Source: JAHECW01 sp964641415
GTDB taxonomy: Bacteria > Acidobacteriota > Thermoanaerobaculia > Thermoanaerobaculales > Sulfomarinibacteraceae
Length of the DNA: 64,000 bases
Direction of reading: 5' to 3'
NCBI GenBank assembly: GCA_964641415.1
Contig: CAZXMW010000014.1
Coordinates: 1 to 64,000, forward strand
In this document: in pieces, positions 1 to 9,359 of the stretch
Layout of the letters: every line of letters begins with the position of its first letter
Position numbering within the stretch: position 1 is the stretch's first letter
The notes under the pieces: model-generated
Databases searched by the model: none
What the model saw: only the letters and a program-made list of their open reading frames with translations
What the model was told of the DNA's origin: nothing
Position numbers and translations under genes: made by a program

Positions 1-119
1 CGTAACCTTCAGATAACACGATGGATGCCTGCCTGGACGCGCGGGGAACTTCGGGTTAGAATGGCGCCGGACGAACCGATCGGGCCCTTCGATTTCGACC
101 ATCACGCCTTGGAGGCAGC

Positions 120-1013
120 ATGAGCATCACGATTTGGAACACTGTCCGCCTCGTCACCCGATCCACCGTCTGCATGGTGGTCGGGTCGGTCCTTCTCTCC
201 GGCGCCACCCTGTCGGCGCAGGAGATCGCCCACTCCCAATTCTTTCCCATCCTCGCCCGCACCGCCGGCGTCGGCGGCACCCAGTGGGTCACCGACCTCA
301 GCGTCCACAACATGACCGATCAGGAGCTCGTGGTCGGCGCCCAGTTCCTCGAGGCCGACACCGCCAACGTCTTCAACCCGAGCTTTCCCGACCGCTTCAC
401 CCTGGCGCCGCGGGAGACCAGGTTGTTTCCGGATGTACTCAACGCGCTGTACGGTTACGACACCGACATCAAGGGCGCCATGCTGGTCACCGTCGACCCG
501 TCGCTGATCGCCGGCAACCCCGAGGGCGCGAAGATCCTGGCCACTACCCGAACCTACAACACCGGAGACCCGGCGGGGACCTTCGGGCAGACGGTGCCCG
601 CGCTGAGCCGGACCATCAACGCCGCTGCGACGACGTCGGTCGTCACCGGCGTCGTCAACAGCGATCGCTTCCGCTCCAATCTCGGCATCATGAGCATGGC
701 TCTGATCGCTTCGATCGAGGTCCATTACCGGGTTCTGGATGCCGGCGGCACGACCGTGGCCGAGGGTTCGAAGACTCTTCAGCCCGCCTCGGTGAGCCAG
801 TGGTCTCTTCAGAGCCTTGGGGTGCCCAAGACCGACAGCGCGCTCACCGTCGAGCTCTGGCTCGATCCCGACGACGTCATGCCCGACCCGTGCGCGACCA
901 ACTTTCCGAACATGTTCATCGCCTACGTCTCCAAGGTCGACGGCAACCCCGAAGGCACCGGCGATGCCGAGTTCATCTACGCTGCGCCCAACGAACCCTA
1001 CAGCTGCCAGTAA
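120..1013 (+). CDS. secreted hypothetical protein
   Basis: 297 residues. An N-terminal signal peptide is visible: a hydrophobic stretch at about residues 17-30 followed by LSAQ, with cleavage near residue 34. The mature part has no catalytic motif I recognise. It is rich in beta-type alternation, with phrases such as WVTDLSVHNMTDQ that are typical of Ig-like extracellular proteins. Only two Cys lie near the C-terminus. A good ribosome site, GGAGG, lies 7 nt before the ATG. A TTAGAAT box near position 55 could be a -10 element. It converges with the TatT-like gene on the other strand. Export is well supported; function is unknown. Confidence 0.8.
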   Translation: MSITIWNTVRLVTRSTVCMVVGSVLLSGATLSAQEIAHSQFFPILARTAGVGGTQWVTDLSVHNMTDQELVVGAQFLEADTANVFNPSFPDRFTLAPRETRLFPDVLNALYGYDTDIKGAMLVTVDPSLIAGNPEGAKILATTRTYNTGDPAGTFGQTVPALSRTINAAATTSVVTGVVNSDRFRSNLGIMSMALIASIEVHYRVLDAGGTTVAEGSKTLQPASVSQWSLQSLGVPKTDSALTVELWLDPDDVMPDPCATNFPNMFIAYVSKVDGNPEGTGDAEFIYAAPNEPYSCQ

Positions 1014-1085
1014 CGTCGGCTGCGGCGATTCAGGCGGCTGCGGTTGTCCAGGCACCGGGCTTCGGGGGGCTCACGGATCGTCCGG

Positions 1086-1898
1086 TCAACGAAGACCGGT
1101 CAGCGCGGCCTCGCCCTGTTCGACCCACTCCTTCGAGTCAGGGTCGCGACGGTCGCGGGCGAGCTCGATCCCGAGCTCGAGGGCGCGGCGGGACTCGTCG
1201 CGAAGACCGTTCTCGGCGAGCGCCTCGCCGAGGACGAGCTGATTGGGCGGATACCCCGGAAAGGCCTCGGTCGCCGCTCGGGCGTGCTCGAGGGCGAGCT
1301 CCGGATCGCCCGGACCGGTCGGCCAGCCCGGGGCGCGCAGCAGCACGAGAGCGAGCACCCGGCGGCCGCCCGCGAAGTCGAGCTCCGGAGCGTCCGTGAT
1401 CACGCCCTCGAGAAGCTCGACCATGACGGCGAGACCGTCGACCGCGGTCGACGTCCGCTCGCGGGCCTGCTGCCCGACCGCCAGGGCCAGCCGGTAGCGG
1501 CACTCGGCGGCGTCGGGAAAGAGCCTGCGGCACCACTGGCCGATCTGGACCCCCTCGGCGACCAGCTCCTTTCGACGGTCGGCAGCGTCGGTGTGCTCGA
1601 CCAGCCAGGCGGTGGCTCGGGCCGCGCCGAGAAAGGCCTCGACCGGAGCGCCGTCGCGGCGCGCCGCCTCGAGGAACATGCTCCGCGCCCGCGCCACCAC
1701 TGCCGGGTCGGCGCTCGCATCGAGCCGGAGCTCAGCCTCTGCGAGGAGCTGCTCGGTGCTCCGACCGGAGTCGGGGCGCTCTGCGCTCGGCGCGCCGAGC
1801 TCGGCGACGGGCGGTGGTTTCTTGAGCGCGGAGGTGCAACCGACGACCAGAGCCAGCGGGATCAGCAGGACGACCGAGCCCGCCCGATGTCGACTCAC
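1086..1898 (-). CDS. TatT-like TPR lipoprotein
   Basis: 270 residues from a GTG that overlaps the stop of the upstream gene (GTGA), so the two are translationally coupled. The N-terminus is a lipoprotein signal ending in LVVGC (Cys21). The rest is alpha-helical with TPR-like pairs, and the stretch VLALVLLRAPGWPTGPGDP resembles the TatT family (TRAP-transporter-associated periplasmic trimer). In that family a TPR lipoprotein works with a solute-binding protein, which fits the coupled gene upstream. The reading frame stays open much further upstream, but the lipobox and the overlap decide the start. Lipoprotein nature is clear; the TatT assignment is from the remembered family pattern. Confidence 0.68.
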   Translation of the reverse strand: MSRHRAGSVVLLIPLALVVGCTSALKKPPPVAELGAPSAERPDSGRSTEQLLAEAELRLDASADPAVVARARSMFLEAARRDGAPVEAFLGAARATAWLVEHTDAADRRKELVAEGVQIGQWCRRLFPDAAECRYRLALAVGQQARERTSTAVDGLAVMVELLEGVITDAPELDFAGGRRVLALVLLRAPGWPTGPGDPELALEHARAATEAFPGYPPNQLVLGEALAENGLRDESRRALELGIELARDRRDPDSKEWVEQGEAALTGLR

Positions 1899-2755
1899 TC
1901 GACCGCCCCGTCGAACGCGCGTCCCGCAGCCGCGAGCGCGCCGGGATCGAAGCTCTCGAAGCGCTCCATACGAACCCCTGCCAGGGCCTCGGCGGCGTCG
2001 GCGCGGTCGTCCAGGCTGCCCAGAGCGGAGACGATCTCGGCCAGCCGCCCGTCGGCGAGCCGGTCGCCGACAGCGCACAGCACCGACACCGGCAGCGGCC
2101 GCGACCGGTGGACCACCTCGAGCTCGTCGGCGAACGGCAGCCGGTCGAGGGCCGCAGCCTGCTCGGCGTCGAGCAGCACGGCCACCGGCTCGCCGCGGGC
2201 GGAGCGGCGCAGCGAGGTCAGCACCGCGCGCGAAAATTCGACAGTCGCCGACTCGGGAAGCTCTCCCCAGTCGCCGAGGGCGACCCGGCGCACGAAGCGC
2301 TGCGAGTGTCCGGCCAGGCTCGCGATCCGCCAACCGCCGAGGTCGGCCGGCCCGGTCACCAAACCGGCGCCGGCGATCAGGGTCCACGGTTCGAGCGGCT
2401 GTCGACCGCTCGGCACCGCGAGCATCACAGGCTCGAGCCCGACAGCCGACCGGTGTTCGAGGAAGAAAGGCAGCGTGACGAGGGCGAGACCGGCGGCTCG
2501 GTCGTCGAGCGCGGCAAGCCCGCCGTCCTCGGTCTCGAAGTACACCGCTCGGAAAACCCCCGCCGGCCAGCCGGCGGCGGCGGTCGCCGCAGCCGCCAGA
2601 TCGTCCATGGCGGGCTGGGCCTCGGCGGTCGATCCCGGGTACCCGGGGGCGCACACCACCATCGTCAATCCGTCGGCAGCAATCGCCACCGGCACCGACA
2701 GACAGACCGTCAGGCAGGTCGCGCACAGGGTGGTCCGATACCGGGCCGTCGCCAT
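1895..2755 (-). CDS. periplasmic substrate-binding-like protein
   Basis: 286 residues with a signal peptide (hydrophobic run at about residues 9-25, cleavage near AIAADG). Its fold pattern resembles the PhnD/TAXI-like type-2 solute-binding proteins: alternating beta-alpha segments such as LALVTLPFFLEH and a hinge-like GWRIASLAGHS. I cannot name a ligand. The TatT-like lipoprotein follows with a 4-nt overlap. Its ATG is only 14 bp from the divergent start of the MMPL transporter, so both genes must be controlled from one very small region. There is no Shine-Dalgarno sequence upstream. Export and general class are moderately supported; substrate is unknown. Confidence 0.62.
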   Translation of the reverse strand: MATARYRTTLCATCLTVCLSVPVAIAADGLTMVVCAPGYPGSTAEAQPAMDDLAAAATAAAGWPAGVFRAVYFETEDGGLAALDDRAAGLALVTLPFFLEHRSAVGLEPVMLAVPSGRQPLEPWTLIAGAGLVTGPADLGGWRIASLAGHSQRFVRRVALGDWGELPESATVEFSRAVLTSLRRSARGEPVAVLLDAEQAAALDRLPFADELEVVHRSRPLPVSVLCAVGDRLADGRLAEIVSALGSLDDRADAAEALAGVRMERFESFDPGALAAAGRAFDGAVE

Positions 2756-2767
2756 GGAGGGATCATA
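2756..2767. promoter_or_regulatory. shared divergent start region, possible leaderless promoter
   Basis: Reading leftwards, TATGAT (2767-2762) sits six bases before the ATG at 2755, the spacing expected of a -10 box that starts transcription on the A of the start codon. The same six spacer bases read GGAGGG on the plus strand and form the ribosome site of the MMPL gene (start 2770). I see no good -35 element. Inference only. Confidence 0.3.
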
Positions 2768-2769
2768 CC

Positions 2770-5118
2770 GTGGCGCTGGTTGACCGTGCCCTCGAGGACC
2801 GTCTCGTGCCGGTCTTCGGCGGTGTCGTCCGACACCCGCGGGTGGTGGTGGCGGTCTACGCCGTCGTGGTCGCCGCCGCGGCCTTCCTCGCCGTCGGGAT
2901 CCCGCGCGACAACTCCCTCGAGCGGATGGTGGTGTCGTCGGACCCCGACGTCGCGGCGTCGCGCGAGTTCGAGCGGTTGTTCCCCGAGGGCGACACGGTC
3001 TTCCTCATGCTCGAGACCGCCGATCCGTTCGCGCCGCAGGCGCTCGCCGATCTGGAGCGTCTGGAACGCGAGATCAACGCGGTCGAGGGCATCACCGCCA
3101 CCTCCATCGCCACCGTCTGGCGACACGCCCGGCCGGGCGCGGGCGCCCCCGGCGACAACACCGCGGCGTTTCGAGCTATCGTCGGCAACACCGACTTCTT
3201 CCGCCGCCAGGGGCTCATCGGTGACCGCTTTCTGGCGATCGTCGCGTCCCTCGATGTCTCGGATCCCGAGATCCGCGACGCGTTGCTCGACCGCGTCACC
3301 GAGGCCGCGGACGGGGTCGGACAGTGGTCCGCCACCATCGAGCGCGTGCGCCGGATCGGCCGGCCGTGGATCGACGCCTGGCTCGAGCGCGAGACGGGGG
3401 CGTCGAGCGTGCGCTACTTCCCGCTGTTCGGGATCTTCGTCGTCTGCCTCGTCCTCGGGCTCTATCGTTCGTGGCGGGCGCTCGCCGCCATCCTGGTTTC
3501 TCTCGCCGTCGCGGTGCTGCTCGGCATGGCCTTTGCCGGCATCGTCGGTCTCGGCTTCACCATCGTCTCGGCGGTGGTGCCGCTGACCCTCATGGTGACC
3601 GCCACCGCCAGCCTGGTCTACCTCCACTCGCGCTTCGTCGACCAGCCGACCGGAATCGATCTCGAGACCCATCGGACCCGCGCCCTGGCCAACAAATTCG
3701 TCGCCGTGACCGCCTCGGTGTTCGCCGCCGCGGTCGGTTTCGCCGCGCTGACCGTGTCCAACATCCGGCCGATCCGCGAGCTCGGGATCTGGACCTCGGG
3801 CGGGCTGCTGCTCGGCTGGCTGGTCTGCTTCACGCTCTACCCGTCGCTCCAGGTGCTGCTCCGTACGCCGACCCGGCAGCAGCGCCGAGTCGCCGGCGCC
3901 TGGGTCGAGCGCGCCGCCGAGGTGCTGCCGCGATGGTCCTACCGGTGGCGCTGGCCGCTCGTGCTCACGGCCTCGGTGCTCGCCGTGGCAGGCCTCGCGG
4001 CGCTGCTCGGCGTCCCCGGTCTGCTGCCGGGCATGGAGCTCGAGACCGATGCCCTGGCGTACATCGACGGCGACGTGCCGGTCGCCCGCGACACCCGGCA
4101 CTTCCAGGAGCACGTCCTCGGGCTCAAGGTCGCCAAAATCTGGGTCACGACGCCGGAGGTCGGGGTGGTCGACCCGGCGGTGATCCGCGGCCTTCACCTG
4201 TTGACCGGAGAGCTCGAGGCCGAGCCCGCGGTCGGTGCGGTGGTCGGGTTGCCGTCGGTGCTCGAGCTGCGCCGCACCTTCGCCGGGATCGAGGGCGGCG
4301 GCGAGGATCCCGCGAATTTCGACCGCATGGCCGCCGATCTCGAGCTGCTCATGATGACCGAGCCGTCGGTGGCGCGCTGGGTCGACCTCGACTCCCTGTC
4401 CGCGACCTACCTGACCGTGACCTCGGCCGCGGGCGAAGACCCCGGCTTCGACGGTCTGAGCCTGGCCATCGCCCGGGCCTGGGAGCGGGCGACAACCGCC
4501 GAGCCCGCGCTCGACGAGTGCTCCTATCGTCTCGCCGGCAGCGGCGTGCTCCAGGCGACCATCGCCTCGCACCTGGTACCGACCCTCATCGAGAGCTTCG
4601 CCATCACCTTCACGATCATCTTCGTCACCTTCATCTTCGTCTTCCGGTCGGGTCCGGCCCGCCTCAACGCCATGGTGCCGTCGCTGTTCGCCATCCTGGT
4701 CACCTTCCTGGTCATGCGGTTGACCGGAATCCCCCTCAACATCGCCACCATCCTCATCGCGACCACCGTGCTCGGGGTCACCGAGAACGACCAGATCCAC
4801 TTCTTCTACCACTTTCTCGAGCGCCGCAACGGCGGCTCCACCGAGGTTGCGCTGGCCCACGCCATCCGGGTCGCCGGCCACGCCATCCTGTTCGCCACGG
4901 TGATCAACGCCGGCGGCTTTCTCGCCCTGGCACTGTCCGACCTGCCGCCCATGCGACAGTTCGGCGTCGTCACGTCCATGGCCTTCGCATTGGCCATGCT
5001 CGCCGACTTCACCGTCCTGCCGGCGGCGCTGTGGATCTTCTTCAGGGAGAGACCGGGCGACACGGCCGAGCGCCGTTTTCCTGAACACGACGTCAGACAA
5101 GGAAAGGACGGACCGTGA
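2770..5118 (+). CDS. MMPL/RND-family transporter
   Basis: 782 residues in the inner membrane. It shows the duplicated RND layout: TM1 at about 23-45, a periplasmic loop, a block of TM helices at about 215-360, a second single TM near 400-425, a second periplasmic loop, and TM helices at about 610-765. The second block contains TENDQIHFFYHF, a charged transmembrane segment of the kind that carries protons in RND/MMPL proteins. The GTG start has GGAGGG upstream. MMPL proteins export lipids, hopanoids or drugs, but the substrate here is unknown. The divergent TatT-like and binding-protein genes suggest a shared envelope transport task. Confidence 0.85.
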   Translation: MALVDRALEDRLVPVFGGVVRHPRVVVAVYAVVVAAAAFLAVGIPRDNSLERMVVSSDPDVAASREFERLFPEGDTVFLMLETADPFAPQALADLERLEREINAVEGITATSIATVWRHARPGAGAPGDNTAAFRAIVGNTDFFRRQGLIGDRFLAIVASLDVSDPEIRDALLDRVTEAADGVGQWSATIERVRRIGRPWIDAWLERETGASSVRYFPLFGIFVVCLVLGLYRSWRALAAILVSLAVAVLLGMAFAGIVGLGFTIVSAVVPLTLMVTATASLVYLHSRFVDQPTGIDLETHRTRALANKFVAVTASVFAAAVGFAALTVSNIRPIRELGIWTSGGLLLGWLVCFTLYPSLQVLLRTPTRQQRRVAGAWVERAAEVLPRWSYRWRWPLVLTASVLAVAGLAALLGVPGLLPGMELETDALAYIDGDVPVARDTRHFQEHVLGLKVAKIWVTTPEVGVVDPAVIRGLHLLTGELEAEPAVGAVVGLPSVLELRRTFAGIEGGGEDPANFDRMAADLELLMMTEPSVARWVDLDSLSATYLTVTSAAGEDPGFDGLSLAIARAWERATTAEPALDECSYRLAGSGVLQATIASHLVPTLIESFAITFTIIFVTFIFVFRSGPARLNAMVPSLFAILVTFLVMRLTGIPLNIATILIATTVLGVTENDQIHFFYHFLERRNGGSTEVALAHAIRVAGHAILFATVINAGGFLALALSDLPPMRQFGVVTSMAFALAMLADFTVLPAALWIFFRERPGDTAERRFPEHDVRQGKDGP

Positions 5119-5200
5119 CCTCGAGCCGAAACCTGCCGTCGCTCGGGCTGACGTACCATGGGCGGCGACTCGACGGCCGGCCGAAGGGGGCGTTGGAGGG

Positions 5201-7615
5201 ATGAGGAGCACCACCACCGCAGCGATGATCGCGATCGCGTTGCTCGTCGCCGGACCGACGCCGGTCGGCGCACAGGCCGCGACCAGGGTCGTCGGCACCG
5301 TGGTCGACCACAACGGCTTCGGTTTGCCGGGGGCCACGGTCTCGGCCCGGGGACCGGAATCGCGCACCGTTCTGAGCACGGTCAACGGCCGCTTCTTTCT
5401 CGGCGAGCTGCCACCGGGCGAGTACACGGTGTCCGCGGTCATGCCGGGTTTCGCGAGCGTCAGCCGGGAGATCGTCGCCGTCGCCGACACCACCGTCGAG
5501 CTCGAGTTCGAGCTCCAGCCGGCATTCGAGGACACTGTCGTCGTGTCGGCGTCGCGAGGCCGGGTGCTGCTCGAGGACACGCCGACCACCATCAGCGTCA
5601 TCGGCCGCGACATCATCGAGACCCGGCCCGCGCAGAACGTCGGCGACCTCATGCGCGAGGTGCCGGGCGCCAACGTCGTCCAGTCGTCGGCACGCGACGT
5701 CAACGTCGCGACCCGCGGGCCGAGCCCGTTTCTGACCGGCAGCCAGCTCGCACTGGTCGACGGCCGGCCGCTCTACTTCGACTTCTTCAACTTGATTTTC
5801 TGGGACCTCGCCACGATTCAGAGCACCGACATCGAGCAGATCGAGGTGGTGCGCGGCCCGGCGTCGACCATGTGGGGCGCCAACGCCGCCACCGGCGTGG
5901 TCAACATGGTGACCCGGTCGCCACGGGAGTCCCAGGGCCTCGAGCTCGCCGTGATGGGCGGCCTGATGAGCCGGTCGTCCAAGGCCGGCGGTACCGGCGG
6001 CACCGGCACCCTCAGCGTCCGCTGGGCCGACGCTCCGACGGACAAAATCGCCTACCGGATCTCGGCCGGGGCGACCTACAGCGATCCCTTCCAACGGCCG
6101 ACCGGAACGATCCCGATCGTCTCGACCCCGGTCGAGCCGGCGGTGGAGGTCGGCGGCGGCGGTTTCGAGGACGTCGCGTACGACAACAACGGGACGCTGC
6201 AGCCCAAGCTCGACCTCCGGATCGACCAGGAGCTCGAGGACGACGGACGCATTCTCTACGCCGCCGGGATCGGCTTCACCGAGGGCATCATCCAGACCCC
6301 GATCGGGCCCTTCGACGCCCAGCGCGGCGCCAACCTGACCTACGGGCAGATCGCGTATCACCGCGGCGCCTTCCGCGCCCAGGTCTTCGCCAACTATCTG
6401 AGCGGCGAGGCGCCGAGCCTGATCTCCCTCGACTCGGAGGGCAACCCGCTCCAGATCGACTTCGTCAACGGCGTCTACGACCTCGACGTCGGCTGGAGCG
6501 AGCTGTTCGGTGGCGCACACCTCATGTCCTTCGGCGGCAACCTGCGCTACAACACCTTCGACATCTCGGTCGCCCCCGACGCCGACAACCGCACCCAGGG
6601 CGGGGTCTACGTCCAGGACGAGATCAACCTCGGCGCTTTCCGGCTCGCCCTCGCGGCACGCGCCGACTCGTTCTCGAACCTCGACGACCTCAGCTTCTCG
6701 CCCCGCGCGGCGCTGATCTGGACGCCCGTCGCGGGCCACTCCTTCAAGGCCTCCTACGCCCGGGCCTTCCGCGCGCCGTCGGCGATCGACAACTTCCTCG
6801 ACCTGAGCATCATCGGCGGCACCTTCCCGGTCAGCGAGTTCGACCCCCGGCTCGAGGAGGACTTCCCTCTCGTCGTCAACACCACCGGCAACCCGGACCT
6901 CGAGGCCGAGACCATCGTCAACTCCGAGCTCGGCTACTCGGCCGTGCTCAACGGGGGCCGGACCCGGATCGACGTCAACGCCTACCTGACCGACCTGCAC
7001 GACATGATCAGCAACGCGCCGTCCAAAGAGGCGCTCATCGAAGCCGGCGTCGACCCCTACTACACGTCGGACAACCCCCCGCCGGGCTGGCCGCTCAACC
7101 CCATCGTGATCGACTTCCTCGCCCAGCTCGGAGTCCGCCTCCCGTCCAACGTGATGTCGCTCAACATCGGCTCGATCCGCAACAAGGGGTTCGAGGTCGC
7201 GGTCAACCACACCTTCCGGACCGGCCTCAGCGTGTTCGGCAACTACTCCTACCAGGCGCTGCCCGAGCCGCTCGACCCGGTCGGCGACCCGGACCGGATC
7301 CCGTCCGACACCATCCACACCCCGCCGCGCCACCGGTTCAACGCCGGCGCGACCTACAACGGCACGACCTGGCTCGGCAATCTGACCGTCAACTACTCCG
7401 ACGAGGCCTTCTTCGCCCAGGGAATCCAGCCCTTTTACTACGGCTACGCCGACTCGTACACGCAGGTCAGCGCCAGCGTCGGCCGGCGCTGGAACGACGG
7501 CCGGGTGACCACCAGCCTCAAGGTCCTCAACCTGCTCGACGACGAGATTCAGCAGCACGTCTTCGGCGACGTCCTGCGCCGGACCGTCATGCTCGAAGCC
7601 CTGTTCCGATTCTGA
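5201..7615 (+). CDS. TonB-dependent outer-membrane receptor
   Basis: 804 residues. A signal peptide ends near VGAQA (residue 25). A carboxypeptidase-regulatory-like beta-sandwich follows at about 30-110 (GTVVDHNGFGLPGATV). The TonB plug comes next at about 120-230 with VVRGPASTMWGANAATGVVN, then a 22-strand-type barrel to the C-terminal EALFRF, the usual terminal aromatic. No TonB, ExbB or iron genes are nearby, so the ligand cannot be told. The fused N-terminal domain is common in Acidobacteriota and Bacteroidota receptors. It stands 15 bp before a lipoprotein hydrolase gene and is probably co-transcribed with it. Confidence 0.92.
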   Translation: MRSTTTAAMIAIALLVAGPTPVGAQAATRVVGTVVDHNGFGLPGATVSARGPESRTVLSTVNGRFFLGELPPGEYTVSAVMPGFASVSREIVAVADTTVELEFELQPAFEDTVVVSASRGRVLLEDTPTTISVIGRDIIETRPAQNVGDLMREVPGANVVQSSARDVNVATRGPSPFLTGSQLALVDGRPLYFDFFNLIFWDLATIQSTDIEQIEVVRGPASTMWGANAATGVVNMVTRSPRESQGLELAVMGGLMSRSSKAGGTGGTGTLSVRWADAPTDKIAYRISAGATYSDPFQRPTGTIPIVSTPVEPAVEVGGGGFEDVAYDNNGTLQPKLDLRIDQELEDDGRILYAAGIGFTEGIIQTPIGPFDAQRGANLTYGQIAYHRGAFRAQVFANYLSGEAPSLISLDSEGNPLQIDFVNGVYDLDVGWSELFGGAHLMSFGGNLRYNTFDISVAPDADNRTQGGVYVQDEINLGAFRLALAARADSFSNLDDLSFSPRAALIWTPVAGHSFKASYARAFRAPSAIDNFLDLSIIGGTFPVSEFDPRLEEDFPLVVNTTGNPDLEAETIVNSELGYSAVLNGGRTRIDVNAYLTDLHDMISNAPSKEALIEAGVDPYYTSDNPPPGWPLNPIVIDFLAQLGVRLPSNVMSLNIGSIRNKGFEVAVNHTFRTGLSVFGNYSYQALPEPLDPVGDPDRIPSDTIHTPPRHRFNAGATYNGTTWLGNLTVNYSDEAFFAQGIQPFYYGYADSYTQVSASVGRRWNDGRVTTSLKVLNLLDDEIQQHVFGDVLRRTVMLEALFRF

Positions 7616-7630
7616 CGGGAGCGGCCGGGG

Positions 7631-8746
7631 ATGATCAGCGACCGACATTCGTCAGCGTCGGCCAATCGCCGGGCAGCGTCGGCGGCAGCGGCGGTCGCCG
7701 TCGCCCTGCTCGCGATCGGGTGCGCCGCGATCCATCACGCCCCGGCGCCGGACGCGAAGACTCGAGCCCTTCCGTCGCGAGCAAGGCTGGAGGCGGGCGA
7801 GCTGTTCCGGTACCAGCCGGCGCCGATCGTGGTCGACAACCACGTCGTCCGAAGCGGCGGCGACTACGAGGTCCGGCGCCTGAGCTTCGCGTCCGTCGGC
7901 GACAACGGGCAGCCCGGCAACCGGGTCACCGTCGACTATCACCGGAGCACGCGGCCCGGGCGCCACCCGGCTGTTGTCGTGCTGCCGATCTGGGGCCGTC
8001 ATCTGTACCCGTCGAACAAGGTGACCAAGGCCCTTCGGAACCGCAGCGACGGCCGGATTCACGTGCTCAACGTGCTCGGCCCCGAGTTCCTCTTCGACTG
8101 GACCGGGCTCGGCGCCACCGGCGACGAGGACGAGTTCATCTCCATCTGGGCCGCGGGCGCCGCGCGCGAGGTGGTCATGATCACCGACGTCCGGCGGCTC
8201 GTCGACTGGGCGGAGTCGCGTCCGGAAATCGACGTCGGCCGGATCGGACTCGTCGGATTCAGCCACGGCGCCATGCTCGCGCCCACGATTGCCGCATTCG
8301 ACGACCGCTTCACCGCCCTCGCGCTGGTCATGGGCGGCGCGCTGCCGCACACCGTGGCCGCCCGCTGTCAGGGCAGCCGGACCGGCACCATTCAACAGCA
8401 CGCTTCGGAGGTCTTCGGTTGGTCGACACACGAGCTGGAGTCCCGGCTCGAAGCCATCTTCGCCCCCCTCGACCCGGCCAACTACCCCAACCGAATCGAC
8501 CCGGATCGGGTCCTCATCTTCGACGCCGGCCGCGACGTGTGCGTCCCCGAAACGTCCCGGGACGCCCTGTGGTGGGCCATGGGCCGACCCGAGCGCTACA
8601 CCATCATGACCGGCCACAGGCGAGCCTTCTTCTCCCTGACGCCACTCCGGTTCAACTGGATGCGGACCAAGATCTGGAAGTTCTTCGAGCGCGTCCTCCT
8701 TGACGGCGAGACCGGTTCCGCACAGCGCCGAGACGAGGTCCCGTAG
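7631..8746 (+). CDS. alpha/beta-hydrolase lipoprotein
   Basis: 371 residues. A lipobox (LLAIGC, Cys31) predicts a lipid-anchored envelope enzyme. The hydrolase core has the nucleophile elbow GFSHGA (Ser211), an acid candidate in DAGRDVCVP (Asp302) and a His candidate in TGHRRAF (His329), in the order expected for a catalytic triad. It resembles dienelactone-hydrolase or acyl-peptidase-like esterases, but the substrate is unknown. It follows the TonB receptor by 15 bp and is closed by a strong terminator whose loop contains the stop codon. A hydrolase acting on the receptor's cargo is a reasonable guess only. Confidence 0.75.
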   Translation: MISDRHSSASANRRAASAAAAVAVALLAIGCAAIHHAPAPDAKTRALPSRARLEAGELFRYQPAPIVVDNHVVRSGGDYEVRRLSFASVGDNGQPGNRVTVDYHRSTRPGRHPAVVVLPIWGRHLYPSNKVTKALRNRSDGRIHVLNVLGPEFLFDWTGLGATGDEDEFISIWAAGAAREVVMITDVRRLVDWAESRPEIDVGRIGLVGFSHGAMLAPTIAAFDDRFTALALVMGGALPHTVAARCQGSRTGTIQQHASEVFGWSTHELESRLEAIFAPLDPANYPNRIDPDRVLIFDAGRDVCVPETSRDALWWAMGRPERYTIMTGHRRAFFSLTPLRFNWMRTKIWKFFERVLLDGETGSAQRRDEVP

Positions 8747-8765
8747 GTCTCGTCTCGGCGGTTTT
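8726..8765 (+). terminator. Rho-independent terminator
   Basis: A perfect 12-bp stem (8726-8737 with 8749-8760, CGCCGAGACGAG and its complement) encloses an 11-nt loop and is followed by TTTT at 8762-8765. The stop codon of the hydrolase gene lies in the loop. Confidence 0.85.
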
Positions 8766-8807
8766 CGGAGGATCTCGAGCCTCACTCGAGCGGACGCACT
8801 CGGAGTG

Positions 8808-9359
8808 TCAGAGCGAGTCCGCGTCCTCCGCGATCCGGGCCGCAACGTCCTCGAGGGCACGAGACAGGGCGCGGACGAGCGGCTCGACGCCGGCGCCGTC
8901 GAGCGGACGGCTCGCCTCGTAGGTCCGCTCGAGCAGAGCCGGCTCGTAGCGCGGCGTCTCGTGGTTCCGCAGCCCGACTTCGAGACGGACCAGAGCCCGC
9001 ACCGGGGTCGACGCGTCGACCTGCTCGAAGGCGAGCACCCGCCCGGACACGACGATCACCCGGGCGTCGTCCTTGTCCGATCCGAGCTCAACGGCGAGCT
9101 TGTGCTGCACCATCCCGCCGAGGCCTTCGGCCCAGCGCGCTGTGGCGTAGCTGTCGACCCTGATCGGCGTCGCCTGGATCACGATGCGCGACCGGTCGAG
9201 CCGTTCGCTCACCGTCAACCGCTCGACCACGAAACCGACGTCGGAATCGGCCGACCCTGACGGGGTCATGTCGATGGTGTAGTGGGTGAGGTCGGGCGCC
9301 GAGACGCACGAAGCGGTCAGCACGACGAGCACGACGGCGGTGCACAGCGGTCGCATCAC
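8808..9359 (-). CDS. ABC transport auxiliary lipoprotein (PqiC/ABC_trans_aux type)
   Basis: 183 residues. The lipobox is LTASC with Cys18, so it is a lipid-anchored periplasmic or outer-membrane protein. The pattern (HYTIDMTPSG, then RIVIQATP and a C-terminal helix LVRALSRALEDVAARI) fits the ABC-type transport auxiliary family to which PqiC belongs. Such proteins link MCE proteins to the outer membrane. It is the last gene of the seven-gene operon, and its ATG overlaps the stop of the MlaD gene by four bases. The family call rests on pattern plus position next to an MCE protein. Confidence 0.78.
   Translation of the reverse strand: MMRPLCTAVVLVVLTASCVSAPDLTHYTIDMTPSGSADSDVGFVVERLTVSERLDRSRIVIQATPIRVDSYATARWAEGLGGMVQHKLAVELGSDKDDARVIVVSGRVLAFEQVDASTPVRALVRLEVGLRNHETPRYEPALLERTYEASRPLDGAGVEPLVRALSRALEDVAARIAEDADSL

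Noticed and set aside
2710..5703. 997-residue open frame on the minus strand opposite the MMPL and TonB-receptor genes
   Set aside because: Low-complexity His/Asp/Gly/Arg-rich translation typical of an antisense shadow in high-GC DNA; the plus strand has clear family motifs.
5158..8703. 1181-residue plus-strand frame
   Set aside because: Arg/Pro/His-rich shadow of the TonB receptor and hydrolase frames; no domains.
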